A stretch of DNA of 64,000 nucleotides from Morinoia aosen. Taxonomy: Eukaryota; Arthropoda; Malacostraca; Amphipoda; Talitridae. The DNA lies in assembly GCA_030386875.1 (NCBI GenBank), contig CM059563.1, positions 52,951,602 to 53,015,601 on the forward strand, read 5' to 3'. Below the pieces are notes generated by a model. That model was not told where the DNA came from, made no database searches, and saw only the letters and a list, made by a program, of their open reading frames with translations. The stretch's first letter is position 1. Every line of letters begins with the position of its first letter. This document shows positions 59,501 to 64,000 of this stretch, in pieces. Made by a program: the position numbers and the translations under genes.

Positions 59501-61666
59501 ACTTCCAGTTTCTATGTGCAGGAGATCTTGGTTGGAAACGCATCTTGTGCATAGACTCCCTGCTCTCCTAACACCTTATCAGATGGTGCCTTCCTCTTAT
59601 CTCTTTAATACACATTTTTTGTGATTTTAGAGGCTTATAATTTTAATGATATAGTATAACTTAAATAATATAATATGATGGAACATGTCTGTCCTTGGGA
59701 AAGAGCATGACTGTCACGTCAGGCCGCCGCTACCATTTTTATGAACTGCATGCCGCGACCTGAGGACGCTAACATTCCAAAAGTACACACTGTTGAATAA
59801 CATATTTTACCATCAAAACGTTCCGTTCTTCACGTATTTGTTTTGAAATCAACGAAAATCTATTTTGTGAACTCTTGGTTGTCGAAAAAAAAAATTATGG
59901 ATGATATGAAGAATTTCATTTTTTTTTCCAAGCGATTGGTGACGGTTTTTCGATGAAAGAACTTAACAGCGTCGTTTAACAGAACATACTTCATTGATGA
60001 AATTCCATGCAAACAATAAAATAGATTAAATAACAATTTCTTTAATGAGGGACAAATTAGCTGTTGAAATAATGTAACTTTTGCAAAAGAATAATGCAAT
60101 ATCAGTCGCAAACAACATGTGCTTGCTGCTCATAAAGGCGAAGGTTTTCAGTTTAGTCTATTGTGTGGTCTTCCACAAACTACATTGAAGCTTGTCCAAA
60201 GGACAGTTATTATTTCAACGAACTTGGAATTTACGAATAAGCTTCAGTTAAGATTGGCTGCGTATAACATGCGCACATGTCAGTACAGGTGAAGGTTTAT
60301 GTTCTTGTAATTCAAGGTCTTTGAGGGAAGACCAAAAAGCAAATCGGACCGACTTTGATCACACTGAGGATCAGAATTTTCATGACATTCCATTGTTTAA
60401 TCTTTCGACTTCATAGTTCTGGAAGCTCATCTCTGTCCACTGAAACTCAATCTGAAAGAGCCAACAAATTCTGAGCGGTCATTCGTAAAACAATGGATGC
60501 GATATGAAGCTATATTTGACTTTGAGAGACAGCCAGCGGCGGAGGCAAGGTTTCATTGTTCGAGTTTCGGTGCATAAATAGCAGCCGAGACAGCAGCTTT
60601 GGAAGCTCCGGTTCTACAGCCCTCGTTTAAAAGTCAGTCTTCTGTATTTAGGAGCTCAATTCGAAGAGACAGTTATTGTAAATCCTTGAAGTGCCTGCCA
60701 GATACACTCTGTTGATTCTCTGCGCCTCGGCACAATGGAATTCAGAGCGTAGGGCTTTTTATTTAGAAGGTTTTGGTATTTCGGTGGTCCATTTACTGGC
60801 TTTTGATCGTAATGAAAGTTGGGGTATGAATGGAAAAATGCTGGAAGACATTTCGATAACGGGATCGAATTTTTTGGTGTTTTAGTACTATCATATCTGC
60901 AGCTTTGAAGTTATGTCTTCAATTCAGTATTCGTAAGACTCTGTGAGACTTTCGTTAAATAATAATTGGAAACAGAAGCTCCTGACATTATTTTGCTCAG
61001 ATATGTTCTGATATTTGACCCTCCTGCAATATTTTGTTTGCCTTGAAATTCATCAATCAAAAAAGTTATTTATTTTGTTGTACTCTCATGTGTCGGAACA
61101 GCAAAAAGTTTTGAATGTGAAAATCCTGCAAAAGCCAATGCAACTGAATTGGATACGACTGAGTGTACTAAGTGAATATTATTATATAACACTCACCGAA
61201 TGGTCATGAGGTTTTTATTCCGTTTGACATGTAGCTCATGTTCAAGGATTTTCATCTGGGCAGATAAAAAGGGATTCAATTTCGAGGAGAAATTCAGCGT
61301 TTGACAATTAGCGAACTGAAAGTAATACAATTCTCTTTTTATGCAGTTCTTCAGTTTACACGTGAGTTCCAAGCTGAGAGTAGGGTAGACTTACTTCTCG
61401 TTGAAATAAGATATATTTTTAGTTTTGTTATGGACTAACTTTTTTCGATTCCTCGCTGTTCTACTTTTCAGGAGCTCTAACTTTCTTTTTCCAATTTTAT
61501 CTTGTTTCATGGACTTCTTTCTTAACTTGCTGTTTCTATAACCATCAAAATTTTTTATGTGGGTGACCACTTTGTGAATAGATCCCCTAACTCCATACTA
61601 ACTGAGCCCTTCATCTCTCCTCTCTTTGGTAATGTCTTAGTTGCGGTTATATTCTCATAACGAGAA
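56587..61666. other. No gene seen
   Basis: Long AT-rich stretch. It includes a very degenerate ~50-bp repeat near 58375-58495 (ATAATTGTAAAAAT / ATAGTTGTGAAAAT) and a TATA-like CATAAATAGC at about 60571 with no convincing ATG downstream. A GC-richer patch at 58140-58320 has no usable frame. Frames of 64-90 codons are unsupported. Confidence 0.45.
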
Positions 61667-61850
61667 GGGTATCGTGGTCATCTAGCTCTATAAGTGCGCT
61701 CGAGAAGGATTGTCACTGCATTACTCCCGTTGCGAGCCCTGTGTTTCTTCCGGTCGGAAAAAGCAACTCCTTATAAATAATCCCTCATTCGATCAAGGAA
61801 ACAGAAATGGGTACTTTCACGATCGGGGGTAATCGTGAATTGCCCCCTGG
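61667..61850 (+). mobile_element. Possible third, highly diverged SINE relative
   Basis: GGGTATCGTGGTCATCTAG is followed by GTGCGCTC and a degenerate B-box-like GTTGCGAGCCC, loosely resembling the head of copy 1. Further on, GAAATGGGTAC and a GATCGGGGGTAA segment resemble the body of copy 2. The resemblance is partial and in the opposite orientation to the other two copies. Confidence 0.3.
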
Positions 61851-62922
61851 CTTCGAATGTGAGCAGCGAAGTGCAAGTAAAGTGTGAAAAATCAGGTATG
61901 AAATGACACGTGTACAGCAGACTTCAAAAATAACTTTTTTATATTTATGTGTATCTGAACGTAAACTTGTTTATTCATATTTTTTAAAACTTTTAAAACC
62001 CAAAAATGTACCTTCCTGATCCAAGGGAAGAGTTTTTATCATTTGGTGCTTTCGTGAAGCATCATGTGTCCATAATTTATGCAAAGAGTCTCTGATAGTT
62101 AAAAAAATTCAAAGTAAATAGGCTCTTTCCTTCAAGTCAACCTCATTATTTGGTCGCTTATACAAAATAATGAATGCAAATCCCTAAAGTATCGTCGCTT
62201 GTCTGGCACCTTGAAAAAGCTGCATCTTGCTTTCGATGCACAGGAGCGGAAGATATTGTCCTCAAACTCTTTGCATCATCTTCGTCTAAGTTTTGCAGAA
62301 CCGTAATTCCCATTGAAATGTGGCTCGCATTTTTTTCATTGAGTTCTGGCATATTTTTACCATGATAAACGACGTGATGTTCAAATTTCTTGTCTTCATG
62401 AGGGATATTGAAGTATCTTCATGATAATTTAGGCTGCAAGAAACGCTAGCCAAAACCAAACCTATTTTCCCCGAAGTCAACTCAAAGCGCTCGTTTGTTA
62501 ATGCCTAAAATAGAAGGCACTAGGAATATCGTGATATTGAGGTATGCCTTAACTCACTCCGGGCTGACTAATTATATTCTACCATGGAGTAAAGCTAAAT
62601 CTTGAACGCTTCAAGCTCCTAAAAATAAAAAAAAGGTCAAGTAACTCTTTTCGTGCCCTTTGTCTCCTTACAATTAAGCTCAGGAACTTCCTAAATCATC
62701 GTAACGCACTTCAAAACAGAATAATACAATTCATCATACTTCAAGAACATAACTCTTATACTGAGTTTCATTTATGCAAATTCTAGACGTACAACGCACA
62801 CCACTGAGCTAGCCCGCCGTTTAAATATAATAGAATATTATACACGAACTAAAGCTCACTAAATTCCTATAATGGTGCTAGAAATACTGAAGAAACATCT
62901 CTTCATAATCTTGAGTTTCCAG
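61851..62922. other. No gene seen
   Basis: Overlapping 63-64 codon frames on both strands at 62158-62480 have no motif. Confidence 0.5.
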
Positions 62923-63081
62923 GAAGCTTGGCCATTTTGGTCAGGATTTCCATCACCCTCTGAAAGCCTCAGTTTGAATAGCAGCGCCGAGAAAATACAA
63001 GAACAAAGAGGCGAGCGCGGGCTGTCTTCGCGGGCGACACCTTCGAAAATCTGCGACTCAGGGAATCTAACGAGCCGTTAA
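62923..63081 (+). CDS. Candidate terminal coding exon
   Basis: After an acceptor-like ATAATCTTGAGTTTCCAG, a frame reads EAWPFWSGFPSPSESLSL, then a hydrophilic stretch (SSAEKIQEQRGERGLSS) and a stop at 63081. G+C is raised across exactly this piece. The same frame is also open back to an ATG at 62872, giving a 69-residue unspliced alternative. No family is recognised and no AATAAA lies close downstream. Confidence 0.18.
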   Translation, partial: EAWPFWSGFPSPSESLSLNSSAEKIQEQRGERGLSSRATPSKICDSGNLTSR

Positions 63082-64000
63082 TTCTCGGAATTCGAAACTT
63101 ACACGAGAAGGAATTTTTAGAAATTTTGCGCGGATAATCGGAGGCTCAGAGCAGCCAGTCTTGCGGAACTCCACAAGTAAAGGAAATGGATTCGAAGATT
63201 TTAGATTTTTAAGTGCGACTCTGATACTACGATAAGGCTATAGATGCTCCTCGGAATTCTGCTTCAGAGCGAAAAATATTACACTAAGGTGTCTTATTTT
63301 GTCTTATTTACATGGTTGAAAGACATCGATTTAAGTGAAGTGTATGAGTGAAGAGATATTATACAAAGAGTTTACGAAGACATCCGTCATTCTATTCAAA
63401 ATTCCACTAAGGCAGTGTCGGAGAAGAATCAATAACACGGCTCCGTAATGGCTGAGGAATGGCATCGAGATACTGAGTGCTTTCCCAGCTGTCTTTTTGC
63501 ACCGTTGGGGCGCTTTTCGTTGCAGTTATTCCATCAGTGAACTCTTCTGAGTGACACCAAGCTGCTGAGGGTGGATAGAGGGGCACTGCTCGTCAATAGT
63601 GGTTCTAGGTTTATGCTGTGCAGTAGCTAGCGCATAAGAGATGAAGAAAGCACTAAACCGGAAAAGACGAATTCGCATGATCTAAAATCATTAACACACA
63701 CAACACTGCTCAGAACAGACTGTACTTAATGTAATGAGCTTTAGCGACCCATTGATCAAATGAATTTGACTTAACAGGTATCGTGATGATGACGAAGCAA
63801 TTGATTCGAGATTTTATTCGTAATTAAAGTTTGCGTGAATATTATTTCTCCCCTCAATTTAGTGCAATTTATTCCCATGTAAATATTTGTTTTTCATGGA
63901 AGCTTTGAGTTTTCTGGGAAAAAACTCACTGATCGGTTAGCGTAACATCTGCGACGTTCACTAGCGTCTGCAACGTAATGCTCACAACGGGGCAGCTCAC
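63082..64000. other. No gene seen
   Basis: Unique DNA to the window edge; no supported feature. Confidence 0.55.

Noticed and set aside
60560-60885. A promoter (CATAAATAGC) driving a 64-codon frame with a secretory-like start
   Set aside because: The frame has no ATG at its start and the TATA-like word is not at a usual distance from an initiator.

Overview
The window looks like non-coding and repeat DNA from an animal nuclear genome, most likely an arthropod. The evidence is an AT-rich background, no operon-like gene packing, decayed Penelope-like retroelement coding sequence, tRNA-derived SINEs, a piggyBac-type TTAA miniature element, and an unusually dense set of young tandem arrays. An insect, perhaps a hemipteran, is a guess; nothing here fixes the species. 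I found no conserved gene family, no rRNA, no free-standing tRNA gene and no CRISPR array. Many of the open frames start at TTG or GTG or are forced open by repeat units whose length is a multiple of three, so I do not treat them as genes.

Layout. 1-214: a 45-bp array cut by the window edge. 1151-1850: a 105-bp array. 14705-17214: a 2.5-kb array of about 104.6 copies of a 24-bp unit with nested higher-order repeats. 18562-18791: a 23-bp array. 21711-22660: a 34-bp array organised into a 135-bp higher-order unit. 29175-29880: a 20-bp array. 43842-44582: a 79-bp array, interrupted by a 271-bp inverted-repeat element (44594-44864) and resuming at 44863-44903. 50960-51130 and 51384-51556: 30-bp and 29-bp arrays. 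Between them lie seven diverged two-copy tandem duplications with offsets of roughly 77-167 bp.

Mobile elements: a TTAA-flanked piggyBac-type MITE (32579-32806) with a perfect 24-bp palindrome; two related tRNA-derived SINEs on the minus strand (34845-35100 and 47273-47585) and a doubtful third (61667-61850); a broken Penelope-like GIY-YIG region (36947-37410); a possible transposase N-terminus relic (23305-23463); and dispersed repeats shared between 18.3 and 46.6 kb and between 25.2-25.7 and 27.3-27.5 kb.

Gene candidates, all weak. The best is a plus-strand model at 21280-22532: TATA box, ATG, a short GT-AG intron, and a second exon that runs in frame into the 34-bp array and would encode a repetitive protein. 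Others are a possible first coding exon at 54607-54798 ending on a good splice donor, a charged 87-codon ATG frame at 24196-24459, a possible terminal exon at 62923-63081, and a 30-residue ORF with one hydrophobic segment at 56494-56586. I see no evidence of genes acting together as a system; the novelty here lies in repeat architecture and in the candidate repeat-derived gene.
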